This document shows positions 1-10,449 of a DNA stretch of 64,000 bases, one piece after another. This DNA comes from Platanthera guangdongensis. Lineage: Eukaryota; Streptophyta; Magnoliopsida; Asparagales; Orchidaceae. The DNA is taken from assembly GCA_039583875.1 (NCBI GenBank), contig CM077150.1, positions 49,056,261-49,120,260 of the forward strand, read 5' to 3'. The translations under genes and the position numbers were made by a program. The notes beneath the pieces are model-generated. The model searched no databases and was not told where the DNA came from. It saw only the letters and a list, made by a program, of their open reading frames with translations. Each line of letters opens with the position of its first letter. The stretch's first letter is position 1.

Positions 1-610
1 AATAGAAGAACACACTTGATCTAGACTAACTTTGAAATAAAATGAACTTATCTTAACGGCAAACTTCTAGATTATCCGCGTCGACCGTGGAGGTTCCTAA
101 AATACGAAAACGCCTCTCTCGAGAATACGCTCTCGACTAAACTTAGGTTGATTGATTAAGACCTCTCGGCCAGTCGAAACCCCTAAGCCTGCTTTAGGAG
201 GTGAACCCCTCTATTGGATTCTACTCCAATCCGGAAGAGTTTTGTCTTCATCTCTCGAGGATTGCAATCAACTCCTTTTATCCTTTAGTGATCTCCCCGT
301 ATCTGCAACCTCTCGGTCATTTAGGATACGGATCTTAGATCAGAATCGAAGCTAAGAAATCAAAGATAACTCGAAACGATAAGAAAAGAGTTTGACAAAA
401 AGAAGTAGTTTATTATATTGAAAAGATTTTCATGATCAAGTGGAAATGAAAATAGGGATACATGGAAAACAAAATAAAAAGTGCTAGAATTAAAGCTTAA
501 ACTATGAAATTGAAAAGTACATAAATAAAATACATAAAAAACAGGAAAATAATCTGCGGAAGCTACTCCTAGATTGGCCTCCTCCTTTTTTTGCTTCTGA
601 ACTCATCTGC

Positions 611-620
611 AATTTATAGG
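611..620 (-). promoter_or_regulatory. TATA-like box of a minus-strand LTR
   Basis: The minus strand reads CCTATAAATT, a good plant TATA match. It lies just downstream, in minus-strand terms, of the dyad-rich units, where a U3 promoter would be expected. Transcription would run towards coordinate 1. Assigned by motif and position only. Confidence 0.4.
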
Positions 621-635
621 AAAAATTTCTGCAAG

Positions 636-1104
636 GTCACGCCCTAGGTCACGCCCGTGACCTAGGGCGTGTCAGGCTCGGAAACCGCCGTCTTGAAAGC
701 CCGGGAACGTTGGAGGAGAAACCGCCAAAATCTGTTAAATGACGGGTCACGCCCATAGGTCACGCCCGTGACCTAGGGCGTGTCACTTCAGTTTCTGGAA
801 AACCGCGGGAACCTGAAAACGGCGGGAGTAAATTCTGTCAGTTCCTCAAGTGTCACGCCCATAGGTCACGCCCGTGACCTAGGGCGTGTACTGACCGGGT
901 CAGCAAACGACTGAAAACGGCGCATTCTGGCATCAATTCGGCAGTTTTGGGTTAGTCACGCCTTAGGTCACGCCCGTGAGAGGGGGGCGTGTACTTGGGA
1001 AATGTTCCAGAATTACCCCGGGAAGATTTCTGGAGAAAATTATTTTCTTGAACTAGTCACGCCCGTGTTCACTCCCTGGTCACGCCCGTGTCCTTGGGGC
1101 GTGT
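636..1104. repeat. Five ~105-bp units, each with a GTCACG-CC-CGTGAC dyad
   Basis: Units begin near 636, 746, 852, 955 and 1055. The core is GGTCACG-CC-CGTGACC, a 16-bp inverted repeat. In the first three units it is nested in a 38-39-bp near-palindrome whose outer arms are GTCACGCCC and GGGCGTG. The last two units have decayed arms. The sequence between the cores is also partly repeated (CGGGAAC, GAAAACGGCG). The architecture matches the dyads in the solo LTR at 24185-24712. Confidence 0.85.
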
Positions 1105-1414
1105 ACTTATGAAATTCTCCAGATTTGTAGAGGACGTCGTCCTCTTTCCGTTGACTGGTTGCATGTCCCGTAACTCTTCCTGGTTTGAAAGTTATGGTCA
1201 TTTGAATTTCAGCTATCCGTGGCAAAAAATGTTAATTTTCTCAAAATGTTTTCGGATCTTTGCCATGCACTTGAAAATGATATTTGGAGCCCATATTGAC
1301 CTGAAATATAAAAATAAATGAATTATTATATATATTAATATAAATCCAAATAAATTATACTATTTATTTATAAAAAAACTAAACTAAAATAACTATATAA
1401 ATTAACTTATCAAT

Positions 1415-3150
1415 TGCGTCGAGCTCTGCTCGACGGTTGCGTCGAGCTCTGCTCGACGGTTGCGTCGAGCTCTGCTCGACGGTTGCGTCGAGCTCTGCTC
1501 GACGGTTGCGTCGAGCTCTGCTCGACGGTTGCGTCGAGCTCTGCTCGACGGTTGCGTCGAGCTCTGCTCGACGGTTGCGTCGAGCTCTGCTCGACGGTTG
1601 CGTCGAGCTCTGCTCGACGGTTGCGTCGAGCTCTGCTCGACGGTTGCGTCGAGCTCTGCTCGACGGTTGCGTCGAGCTCTGCTCGACGGTTGCGTCGAGC
1701 TCTGCTCGACGGTTGCGTCGAGCTCTGCTCGACGGTTGCGTCGAGCTCTGCTCGACGAGCTCTGCTCGACGAGCTCTGCTCGACGGTTGCCCCGAGCTCT
1801 GCTCGACGGTTGCCCCGAGCTCTGCTCGACGGTTGCCCCGAGCTCTGCTCGACGGTTGCCCCGAGCTCTGCTCGACGGTTGCCCCGAGCTCTGCTCGACG
1901 GTTGCCCCGAGCTCTGCTCGACGGTTGCCCCGAGCTCTGCTCGACGGTTGCCCCGAGCTCTGCTCGACGGTTGCCCCGAGCTCTGCTCGACGGTTGCCCC
2001 GAGCTCTGCTCGACGGTTGCCCCGAGCTCTGCTCGACGGTTGCCCCGAGCTCTGCTCGACGGTTGCCCCGAGCTCTGCTCGACGGTTGCCCCGAGCTCTG
2101 CTCGACGGTTGCCCCGAGCTCTGCTCGACGGTTGCCCCGAGCTCTGCTCGCTGCCCCGAGCTCTGCTCGACGGTTGCCCCGAGCTCAGCTCGACGGTTGC
2201 CCCGAGCTCAGCTCGACGGTTGCCCCGAGCTCAGCTCGACGGTTGCCCCGAGCTCAGCTCGACGGTTGCCCCGAGCTCAGCTCGACGGTTGCCCCGAGCT
2301 CAGCTCGACGGTTGCCCCGAGCTCAGCTCGACGGTTGCCCCGAGCTCAGCTCGACGGTTGCCCCGAGCTCAGCTCGACGGTTGCCCCGAGCTCAGCTCGA
2401 CGGTTGCCCCGAGCTCAGCTCGACGGTTGCCCCGAGCTCAGCTCGACGGTTGCCCCGAGCTCAGCTCGACGGTTGCCCCGAGCTCAGCTCGACGGTTGCC
2501 CCGAGCTCAGCTCGACGGTTGCCCCGAGCTCAGCTCGACGGTTGCCCCGAGCTCAGCTCGACGGTTGCCCCGAGCTCAGCTCGACGGTTGCCCCGAGCTC
2601 AGCTCGACGGTTGCCCCGAGCTCAGCTCGACGGTTGCCCCGAGCTCAGCTCGACGGTTGCCCCGAGCTCAGCTCGACGGTTGCCCCGAGCTCAGCTCGAC
2701 GGTTGCCCCGAGCTCAGCTCGACGGTTGCCCCGAGCTCAGCTCGACGGTTGCCCCGAGCTCAGCTCGACGGTTGCCCCGAGCTCAGCTCGACGGTTGCCC
2801 CGAGCTCAGCTCGACGGTTGCCCCGAGCTCAGCTCGACGGTTGCCCCGAGCTCAGCTCGACGGTTGCCCCGAGCTCAGCTCGACGGTTGCCCCGAGCTCA
2901 GCTCGACGGTTGCCCCGAGCTCAGCTCGACGGTTGCCCCGAGCTCAGCCGACGGTTGCCCCGAGCTCAGCCCGACGGTTGCCCCGAGCTCAGCCCGACGG
3001 TTGCCCCGAGCTCAGCCCGACGGTTGCCCCGAGCTCAGCCCGACGGTTGCCCCGAGCTCAGCCCGACGGTTGCCCCGAGCTCAGCCCGACGATTGCCCCG
3101 AGCTCTGCCCGACGATTGCCCCGAGCCCTGCTCGACGATTGCCTCGTGCC
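1415..3150. repeat. 23-bp palindromic minisatellite, about 75 copies, in the chromovirus LTR
   Basis: The array has four homogeneous blocks. About 1415-1755 carries GTCGAGCTCTGCTCGAC plus GGTTGC; to about 2175 the first arm starts CCCCGAGC; to about 2945 the loop changes from TCT to TCA; to about 3095 the second arm becomes GCCCGAC. The end (3095-3150) decays to units with CGACGATTGC, the form of the related array at 32118-32830. The first block forms a hairpin with 7-bp arms and a 3-nt loop. As 23 is not a multiple of 3 and the unit has no stop on the plus strand, all three plus frames stay open with the same 23-residue period. These frames begin at TTG codons and have no ATG, so I do not call them genes. 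Confidence 0.95.
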
Positions 3151-3299
3151 CAGGTTTCGGTCCCGCTAAGTCCTCTTGTCCTGTACTTTTTGGGGTGTTA
3201 TATTGGGTGTCATTAGGCCTTTTAGTACTTCCCAGGGTTTTGTCATGACCCAGTCTTGACAAAACCATCATAGGGGTCTAGTTGTCTGAGGGATTTACA
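3151..3299 (-). repeat. Chromovirus 3' LTR, outer (U3) end
   Basis: This stretch closely matches 32831-32977, by eye with only scattered substitutions. Shared landmarks are the GGGGTGTTA(C/T)A string, CCCAGGGTTTTGTCATGACC and GGGGTCTAGTTGTCTGAGGG. Read on the minus strand, the better-preserved copy starts TGTAACATCCC, a usual start for gypsy LTRs. Here that start has decayed to TGTAAATCCC. The purine-rich tract expected beside it (3300-3320) is poor. Confidence 0.7.
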
Positions 3300-3410
3300 A
3301 ATCCCAATACATAAAAAAAGAAATTTACTCCTCAAAATTCAAGTTAGTCCTACGAGGTTTCAAGTATGAGAAATAAAATGTAACATCCTGAGAGGTTAAC
3401 GGGACTACCT

Positions 3411-4803
3411 GATGTGAAAAGTCCTGGGTACCTTTACTGCATCAACTCTCGTGGCTCCCACGTGTGCTCCTCTTGTCCATGATTCCTCCCCAAGACGTTG
3501 ACCAGCGGAACCTTCTTGCGCCGCAAAATACGCACCCCCATATTGTCTATCCGAATCGGTTCCGGGTGCACCAATCGATCAGAGGCTATAGGCCCATCTG
3601 TAGTCGTAATCTGCTGCTCCGGCCGAAGTAGAGATTTCCTGAGGGAGGATACGTGGAAGTCGTAATGCAAACCTGCTAGTTCTGGCGGTAGCTCCAGTAT
3701 ATAAGCCAAGGGGCCGATCCGCTTCAGGATCCTGTAAGGCCCCAGGTATCTCGGACTGAGCTTCTTCTGACCACGCACCCGCGAGACTCCATGCATCGGT
3801 CATATCTTCAGAAACACCCAATCTCCTACTTGAAACTCTACCTAACGATGTCGAGCATCGTAATACTTGACATGTCTACTCTAGGCCTCCAACATCCTCT
3901 CTCCAATCAACCGCACCTGAGCATCCATATCCTCGACGAACTCCGAGCCAAGTGACTTCGAATCCTCATCCTGGATCCAAAACAAAGGAGTCTTGCATCT
4001 CCGCCCATATAAAGCCTCATAAGGGGCCATGCCGATGCTGAACTGGTGGCCGTTGTTGTACGAGAATTCGATCAACGGGAGCTGCCTCTACCATGGCTCT
4101 CCACGGTGCAGAATGCAAAGGCGTAACAAATCCTCCTGTGTCTGATTGGTGCGCCCTGTCTGCCCATCAGTCTGGGTATGGAAGGCGGTACTAAATGTCA
4201 ATAGGGTCCCCAAATAAGCCTGGACAGACCTCCACTCCTTAGACGTAAATTGCCCATCACGATCGGACACTATTGTCCTCGGCACTCCATGGTACGGACA
4301 AACTGCTCCACAAACTTTCGCACAAACTCACCCACTGAAGCTTCCTTCCTAATCGATAGAAACCTGGAATCCTTCGTTAAATGATCGACTATCACACAAA
4401 TCGAGTCGTTCCCCGCATGTGACCGAGGAAGACTATGTATGAAATCCATGGCGATATTGTCGAACTTCCACTCCGGCACCGGAAGTGGCTGCAACAACCC
4501 GACCACACTCTTACACTCTGCCTCCACTAACTGACAAGCCTCACAATGGGTCACGAAGTATGTGATGTCCCTCTTCATGTCCGACCAATACATAGTCCTC
4601 TTCAGGTCGGCCGTCATCTTGGTGATGCTCGGGTGCACTGAGTACCTACTGCAGTGATCCGCGATCATAATGTCCTTCCGAATCCTGCCCCCAGCCGATA
4701 TGTACACTCGTCCTCTAAAGCACAACACACCATCCTTCTCTATATAATCCATTCCCGTGCCTGCCTCCAAAGCCCTAAATACTGGCTCTAGATTGGCATC
4801 CAT
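3411..4803 (-). pseudogene. Ty3/gypsy chromovirus integrase with GPY/F and chromodomain-type tail (degenerate)
   Basis: Integrase inserts the cDNA copy into the host genome. The N-terminal HHCC zinc-binding segment lies at about 4555-4700 (HCSRYSVHP ... HCEACQ). The catalytic core follows with the first Asp in AMDFIHSLP and the second in VSDRDGQF. The third acidic residue is lost: the usual DGQ(S/T)ERT reads DGQTGRT near 4180, Glu to Gly. A GPY/F module (LGPYRILKRIGPLAYILELP, then FHVSSLRK) and a chromodomain-type tail (RNHGQEEHTWEP) follow. The family's final Tyr-Pro-x-Leu-Phe motif is present as RYPGLF, but just after a stop at about 3437. Frameshifts near 3800, 3880 and 4080 break the frame. 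The tail points to the Tekay/Del branch of chromoviruses. Confidence 0.88.
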
Positions 4804-4806
4804 CCT

Positions 4807-6230
4807 CTACTCAGCCCTGATACGGTCCTGTATGTCATCTGTAGTACTCATCGCGGCCAAATACTCCTCATACAACTCTGAATAATCTGAGGACACCAAG
4901 GTAATCTGCATAACCTCCATCATCCGCACTAGCTCCATAGCCATCAACTGAGGCTCGGCACCTGTAGTGTCAGTCTTTCGGCTCAGCGCGTCTGCTACCA
5001 TATTCACCTTCCCTAGGTGGTAGTGCATCATATACTCATAATCAGATAGGAACTCCACCTATAGTCTCTGGCGGATGTTCAATTCCTTATGTGTATATAC
5101 ATATTTTAGATTCTTGTGATCCAAAAATATGTCGCAACGTATCCCATAAAGGTAATGCCGCCAAATCTTCAGAGCAAACGCCACTGCTCCAATCTCCAAG
5201 TCATGCACTAGGTAATTCTTCTCGTGCTTCTTCAACTGGCAGGAGGTGATTGCTATTACATGCTCGTGTTGCATCAGTACAACACCCATACACTGAAATG
5301 ATGCATCCATGTATGCTTGAAAGACCTCCTTCCCAGGCGAAAGGGCAAGGATAAGGGACGACGTAAGCTAACCCTTCAACTCCTGGAAAGCTGCCTTATA
5401 CTACGGCGTCCAAACGAACAAAATGTCCTTCTCCACCAATTAATTGAGTCGGAGGGATATCTATGAGAACCCATGCACAAACTTCCGATAGTACCCGACG
5501 AATCCCAGAAAACTCCGGACATCCGTGGCTGTCTTCAACCGGGGATAGTCCCGCACAGCTTGAATCTTCGCAGGATCCACTACCAATCTGCATCACTGAT
5601 AATGTGGCCTAGGAAGGCCACCTCCGTCAGCCAGAACTGGCCCTTACTAAACTTAGCATATAACTGATGCTCCCCAAGCTTCTCTAGAGTCAAGGCCAGA
5701 TGTTGTGCATGCTCTTCCTTCGTCCTCGAATAAATAAGGATGTCATCTATAAATACAATGAAAAATCTGTCGAGGTACGGCTCGAACACCCAGTTCATCA
5801 AGCTCATGAAAGTCGATGGCGCATTCGTAAGCCCGAAGGGCATCACGACAAACTCATACAAGCCATGTCTACTGTTGAACGTCATCTTACGGATATCCTA
5901 TTCCTAAATCCGCAGCTAATAATATCCTGATCTCAGATCCAGCTTTGAGAACCGGTGTGCTCCCTCTAGCTGGTCAAATAGCTCATCGATCCTCTGCAGT
6001 GGATAGGTGTTTTGGACCGTCAACAAGTTCAGTGTACGATATTCGATGCACAACCTAAGGGTCCCATCCTTCTTCTTCATGAACAAGATTGGAGATCTCC
6101 AAGGAGTGGAACTCGGCCTAACAAATCTAGCCTCCACCATCTCCTGCAGTTGGCTCCTAAACTCCACCAGCTCCTTTGGAGCCATCCAATAGGGAGCCCT
6201 AGACTCTGACTTAGCTCCAGACACCAACTG
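4807..6230 (-). pseudogene. Ty3/gypsy reverse transcriptase and RNase H (degenerate)
   Basis: This would copy the element's RNA into DNA and remove the RNA strand. RT starts near 6227 with [16 protein letters not shown] and [11 protein letters not shown], and the catalytic box FIDDILIYS is intact near 5745. RNase H begins at about 5310 with [11 protein letters not shown] and ends with the connection motif VADALSRK near 4990. Stops and frameshifts occur near 5900, 5580, 5310 and 5058. Order RT, RNase H, integrase confirms Ty3/gypsy. It belongs with the gag at 6887-7901 and the integrase at 3411-4803. Confidence 0.9.
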
Positions 6231-6769
6231 AATCTGGAAGTCCTTCTCTCAGTGTGGTGGCAGTCCTGGTAGCTTCTCTGGAAATATATCTGCAAAGTCT
6301 CGCACCACTGCTATATTAGCAACCGTCATCTTGACCTCGACCATCTAAAAGAATACCTGATAAACCACATCTCCCTGCAAGTAGGCCTTGACGGCCTGAG
6401 TAGTAGATGGGGATTAATACCTTCGAAGGTCGCGAACGTGTCGTCATTTCTCAGCACAAACTTCCTCGTCGGGCAGTCTATCTAGGCATTGTTCCAGGTG
6501 AGCTATGTCATGCCCAGAACCAGGTCAAATTCTGGCATTCTCAAGACCATTGTAGGGGCCTCGAGGATCAGACCATCAATCGTCACCTTCAGGAGGCACT
6601 TAGCAGTAGCTAAGACCTTCGTCCCATTGGGGAGAGCACCCTCCTAGCGACCCCCCGAATAATGTCTGACTCCCTCCAGTCCCTTTATAAACTCCTCGGA
6701 GACGAAATTGAGCGACGCCCCCATATCCACCAAGGTGTGGGCAGGTTTGCCACACACCATAATTATTCC
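6231..6769 (-). pseudogene. Ty3/gypsy aspartic protease region (degenerate)
   Basis: The minus strand carries CGKPAHTLVDMGASLNFVS near 6700-6755, clearly the retropepsin active-site region. In the family the loop reads Asp-Ser/Thr-Gly; here Met sits where the Ser/Thr should be, and an in-frame stop follows within about 25 codons. The rest is recognisable as far as VLGM (about 6510). The frame is broken several times before RT. Such a protease would process the Gag-Pol polyprotein; this copy would not. Confidence 0.8.
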
Positions 6770-6886
6770 AGTTTATTTAGATATTGTAAGGTAACTTAAC
6801 ATATGGATTTCTTTCCTAGTATACTACTATTGTTTGTTGTTTCAAATATTCCAAAAGTAAATAACAACACAAAAATAACAGCATAC
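6770..6886 (-). other. 117-bp AT-rich intron-like insertion between gag and protease
   Basis: Homology to the gag-protease linker runs up to about 6887 and resumes at about 6769. The DNA between is AT-rich, full of stops and unlike either side. On the minus strand its start reads CAG then GTATGC, like a 5' splice site. Its end reads AAACT then GG, with no AG acceptor at the break. It could be a decayed intron, a small insertion, or a misplaced edge. Confidence 0.5.
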
Positions 6887-7901
6887 CTGCAATCACCCAG
6901 CCCGGGTCCCGAGGTGAAGCCATGTCTAAAGCATACACCTGCTCCCTATCTTGCCTCTGATCTCTGCCCTAGAAACCACATCATCTTCCATGGCCTTGAC
7001 CTGCAAACTGATGAGCAGGCCAGTAGAGGTTCCCCCCTCATTGGGCAATTTCTCCGTGTGTGTCCTACCTGATGAAAGTTGTAGCACTTGGGCGGAGGAA
7101 GTGCCACACCTCCGGGCATCTGTATCTCCCGTATTTGAAGAGGTTGGGGGGCCAATACCATTGGCACCATAGGCTACTGTATCACCTCTTGGCGTGGTTT
7201 GTCCTCTGCCCTTCTCTCAACATCCAAGAGGCCCCTCCGCTGATCATTCCTGCCTCCCCGACCCCAATCCTCAGTTGACTTCTTCCGGCATCGAGTTGTG
7301 TGCCAGTCAGCCTCTAACCTCTTTGACATCTCCAGAATCTGAGGTATAGGCCCGTAGGATACAAACAAAAGTGCCTCTCTCAGGTCCTCTCCAAGGCCCT
7401 TATAGAACCTCTTTGTGTACCCTGCTGCGTCCAGCTGATACGAGTCTGCAAACCAGGCTAAGAGATTGAACTCCCGGTGGTACTCCACCACTGTCATGTT
7501 GCCTTGCCTCAGCTGCAGAAACCTATCTTCCAGCTCGCCTCTTCCAACTGTGGAGCAAAGTGCTCCAACAGTGCGGCCCTGAACTCCTCCCAAGTAATGT
7601 CAGCAACCTCCCGATCTGTAAATGTTGTATCCAGAAGTGTCTTCCACCATCTCTTGGCATGAGACTCCAAGCACAAGACCACTAGAGGTACCCTCTCCTC
7701 CCACGAGCACCGTATCCCGGTCAACATCTCGAACATGATATCCAGCCACTCTTCCATCCTCATAGCCATCTCTGTACCAATGTAAGATAGGGGAGAGAGT
7801 CCTTAGAAGATGATCAACTAATTGGCCCCCGAGTTAGGCTGCGGAGCCGGAGCCTGCTGGGCCATGAAGGCCTCTAGAATGTCCGTCAGAGTCTGCCCCA
7901 T
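6887..7901 (-). pseudogene. Ty3/gypsy gag (capsid and zinc knuckle), degenerate
   Basis: The start is ATG at 7899-7901, followed by MGQTLTDILEAFMAQQAP. Two stops and a frameshift separate this from the capsid homology (MEEWLDIMFEML; ESHAKRWW; TWEEFRAALLEHF; NMTVVEYHREFNLLAWF). The zinc knuckle near 7045-7090 reads CYNFHQVGHTRRNC: the second Cys of C-x2-C-x4-H-x4-C is Phe. Gag packages the element RNA into cytoplasmic particles. The PBS lies about 270 bp upstream. Confidence 0.85.
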
Positions 7902-8170
7902 CTCTGACTATAGGAATGGAGTGGGAGCCGGAGGAGGTGGTGTAACATTCGGAGTTTTCTGAGCTCCGCCCTGCAGCGTAGAAGGTGTCGGGGGCTGAAT
8001 AACAAAGGATAATTGTAAGAAATCTGACCCAAACCTAGTTAAAAGTGGAGATTTACATGTGATCCCCCATATGAGCATACCACAGCTTCCCATACTTAGT
8101 TTGTCCCAAACTAAACTCGAGCGAGGGTGACCCAGTGTTAGTGGACTTTTACTCTTTCGATCAAGGTATC

Positions 8171-8182
8171 GCTCTGATACCA
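8171..8182 (-). other. Primer binding site of the chromovirus (iMet tRNA)
   Basis: The minus strand reads TGGTATCAGAGC, a perfect 12-nt complement of the initiator Met-tRNA 3' end. It fixes the orientation and places the inner end of the 5' LTR just above 8182. The intervening 7907-8170 is leader DNA without a supported gene. Confidence 0.9.
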
Positions 8183-8539
8183 GTTTATAAGACCCTTTTT
8201 TTTTGCAAAACCAATAGGGTCTAATGCCCAGAATCGACGCTTTGCGGCAACATAGACACGCCCGGGAAGGTCGTCACTACAAAACGCCGATCTTGCCAGC
8301 CATACTGATCGCAGAAAAGAAGAGTAAAAGTATAAATAGTACATGAGTAAAGTAAAACTCAATACTAGTCCACCACAATCACATATATATAAATAAATCT
8401 CCACAAAGGGAGAGTCCACAGAAATGATAAAACAAAGTACTATAGAGGGGTCCTGCCCGGTACATCAAAATCCTCACTACATATCACTCAATCACGAAAG
8501 CAAATCTATAATATATACTAAGGACCAGAACTCATTGTC
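8183..8539 (-). repeat. Chromovirus 5' LTR, piece 1 of 3 (PBS side)
   Basis: Non-coding DNA between the PBS and the start of the first inserted copia. The LTR continues at 20700 once the insert is taken out. I have no second LTR copy of this part in the window; it would lie left of coordinate 1. Confidence 0.6.
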
Positions 8540-10242
8540 TGAATGATAACTTAGGCAATTGATAATCTATTGATACCAATTAAAAGTTAGGGGATAGACT
8601 TAATTTACTCTAGAGGGGGGGATGAATAGAGTAACTTAAAACTTTTTGGCTATAAAAAAATTTTATGAGAGAAATAAGTGATAATAGTAGTAGTATAAAA
8701 ATAAATGGAAACTAAGCTAAACTACACTATCACAGCACAACAAAACAAAGATAAAATGAACAACCAGACAACACAAGAATTTTATAGTGGTTCCCCAAAC
8801 TGGGTAAATCCACTCTTCTACACCCTGGTAGGAATCCACTATCAGGTTTTTGATCAGGTGACTGCCACCACAAGACCTATTTATAGGGAGATCTCACAAC
8901 CCTTTAGGCTTTTGATCAGGTGCCCAAAAACCAACAATAAACTTTTGAAGGGAGTTAATAAACCATTTGTACATGAGGTTGAGAGAGTTGATGCTTTCTT
9001 CTCTTTTCTCTATTCAACAGAGAAGACTCAGTGGATTGCTATTATCAAAGCTCCTTCTGGAATGTTGAGATGTTCAGAAAGCATGGAGCCTTGCTCAAGG
9101 TGTATGTCTTCAGCCTTGTCTTGTTGAAATTCAAGAACTTGTAGATAGATCTAGAGTTGTTGTCCTTGAGGATTCATGAAGAAGAAGTTGAAGAAGACTC
9201 TTGATATAAGATTGATGTTCTTCTTCTATCTTCTGAAAGATCAAGGGGAAAACAGAAAGTTTTCAGAACAGAGAAGAAACAAATATTCTTCAGTATATTT
9301 TTGTATCTCTTCTCTGTATTACTTCTTATGTTCTGGATTCTGTGTATATCACTGTATATCTTTTTTTTTTCTTGCTTGCTTTTATCACATGTATATTGTT
9401 GTCTGAAAAAAATTCTCTGATAAATTCTACTGTCAAATTCTCCTTTTGAATTTTGAATTCCAAGCATTAATTGCTGACTAATTCTGGAGAATGAAACGGC
9501 TGGAATATATTCTTTAATGAGTTTCCCCAACTGTCCCATTAAAATAAGTAACCAATTAACTCTAATGAAATCCATAATTAATGCTGCCAAAAATGGCTAT
9601 ATTCTTGAAAATATAAGCATTAATTACTCTGAGAATTTCTGTTAAATAATATAAGAAATTGGTGTCAGAAATAAGGAAAACTTATCAATCTGACTTGGGA
9701 CATAAATCTTCGACATCTGGGTAGAATTCGTCGACTAGAGTTCCAAGTTTGTCGAGCTGAGAAATCCCATTCATCGACCTGAGCTCAGCAAACCTAAATT
9801 TGGAAATATCTTGCCAATTCTGCGCTCCAAGTTCGTAGAGTAGAGAATCTGACTTCGTCGTCCTGAATTCAGAGAAAATAAACTGGAAAGAATATATCAA
9901 AGCTGAACTCCAGATTTCATCGAGCAGAGAATCTGTCTTAAGGAGGAGATCGTCGACCTGAGCTCAAATATCATTGAGCTCAACCCAGAGAAAGATTTCT
10001 GAGTTCATCGATCTGCGATCAAAGATCATCGAGCTGAGTTTGAATAACTTCAAACTAATAATCTGAAGTCTGAATTCTTCTAAGTCTTGAGTCTACTGAA
10101 GTCCTCTGCAGGCTGGTCCATGAAGATTGATACTAATGACTAGCCTAAACTCTAGGACTAACAGACTTGACCCTAGCTATACAAGGTGGGTCAAAAATCC
10201 TAATTAGTGAACCTAGCCCAAATTCAAACTAGTGATCCAACA
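8540..10242 (-). repeat. 3' LTR of the first SIRE-like copia
   Basis: The plus strand starts TGAATGATAACTTAGG and ends GATCCAACA. It pairs with 18994-20699 over its whole length with scattered differences. It carries the minus-strand GTACCCA/GGGGAACCACTATAAA block at about 8780-8814 and a TCGTCGA-type dyad cluster at about 9710-10030, more decayed than in the partner LTR. Confidence 0.93.
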
Positions 10243-10253
10243 ATCTCCCCTTA
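10243..10253 (-). other. Polypurine tract of the first SIRE-like copia
   Basis: The minus strand reads TAAGGGGAGAT directly before the LTR start TGTTGGATC. This is the expected primer site for plus-strand DNA and sets the LTR edge at 10242. Confidence 0.85.
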
Positions 10254-10449
10254 TTTGGGTGAGGTCACTAATACACACAAAAGAAAACACTCACAAAGCA
10301 AAATAAAAGATATCTGGAAGAAAATAAAGATCTAGCAGATATATGTACAACAAGTTCTTTATGATTAAACACAAAATAGTTCAGAAAATAAACCAAACAA
10401 ATAGTTATTTATTTTTCCTGGACTTCTCTTTCTCAGCTTTGTCAGAAGA

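Larger units (their letters stand above)
1..1410 (-). other. LTR-like non-coding DNA at the left edge
   Basis: No reading frame here can be supported as a gene. The stretch looks like the inner part of a long LTR read on the minus strand: dyad-rich units (636-1104), then a TATA-like box (611-620), then A-rich DNA that could be R/U5. It runs off the window. It lies directly next to the 23-bp array at 1415-3150 and so may be part of the chromovirus 3' LTR. However, it does not resemble the matching part of the presumed 5' LTR (29031-32100). A separate inserted or recombined LTR is therefore equally possible. Confidence 0.45.

Noticed and set aside
1415..3150. CRISPR-like array
   Set aside because: Units are contiguous with no spacers, and the setting is a plant LTR.
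1414..3248. Long repetitive proteins in three plus frames
   Set aside because: All three frames are open only because a 23-bp unit has no plus-strand stop. They start at TTG codons, have no ATG and share one period.
3379..3389. LTR start TGTAACATCC on the plus strand
   Set aside because: It lies just outside the pseudo-integrase 3' end and faces away from the element; no matching end or target duplication was found.
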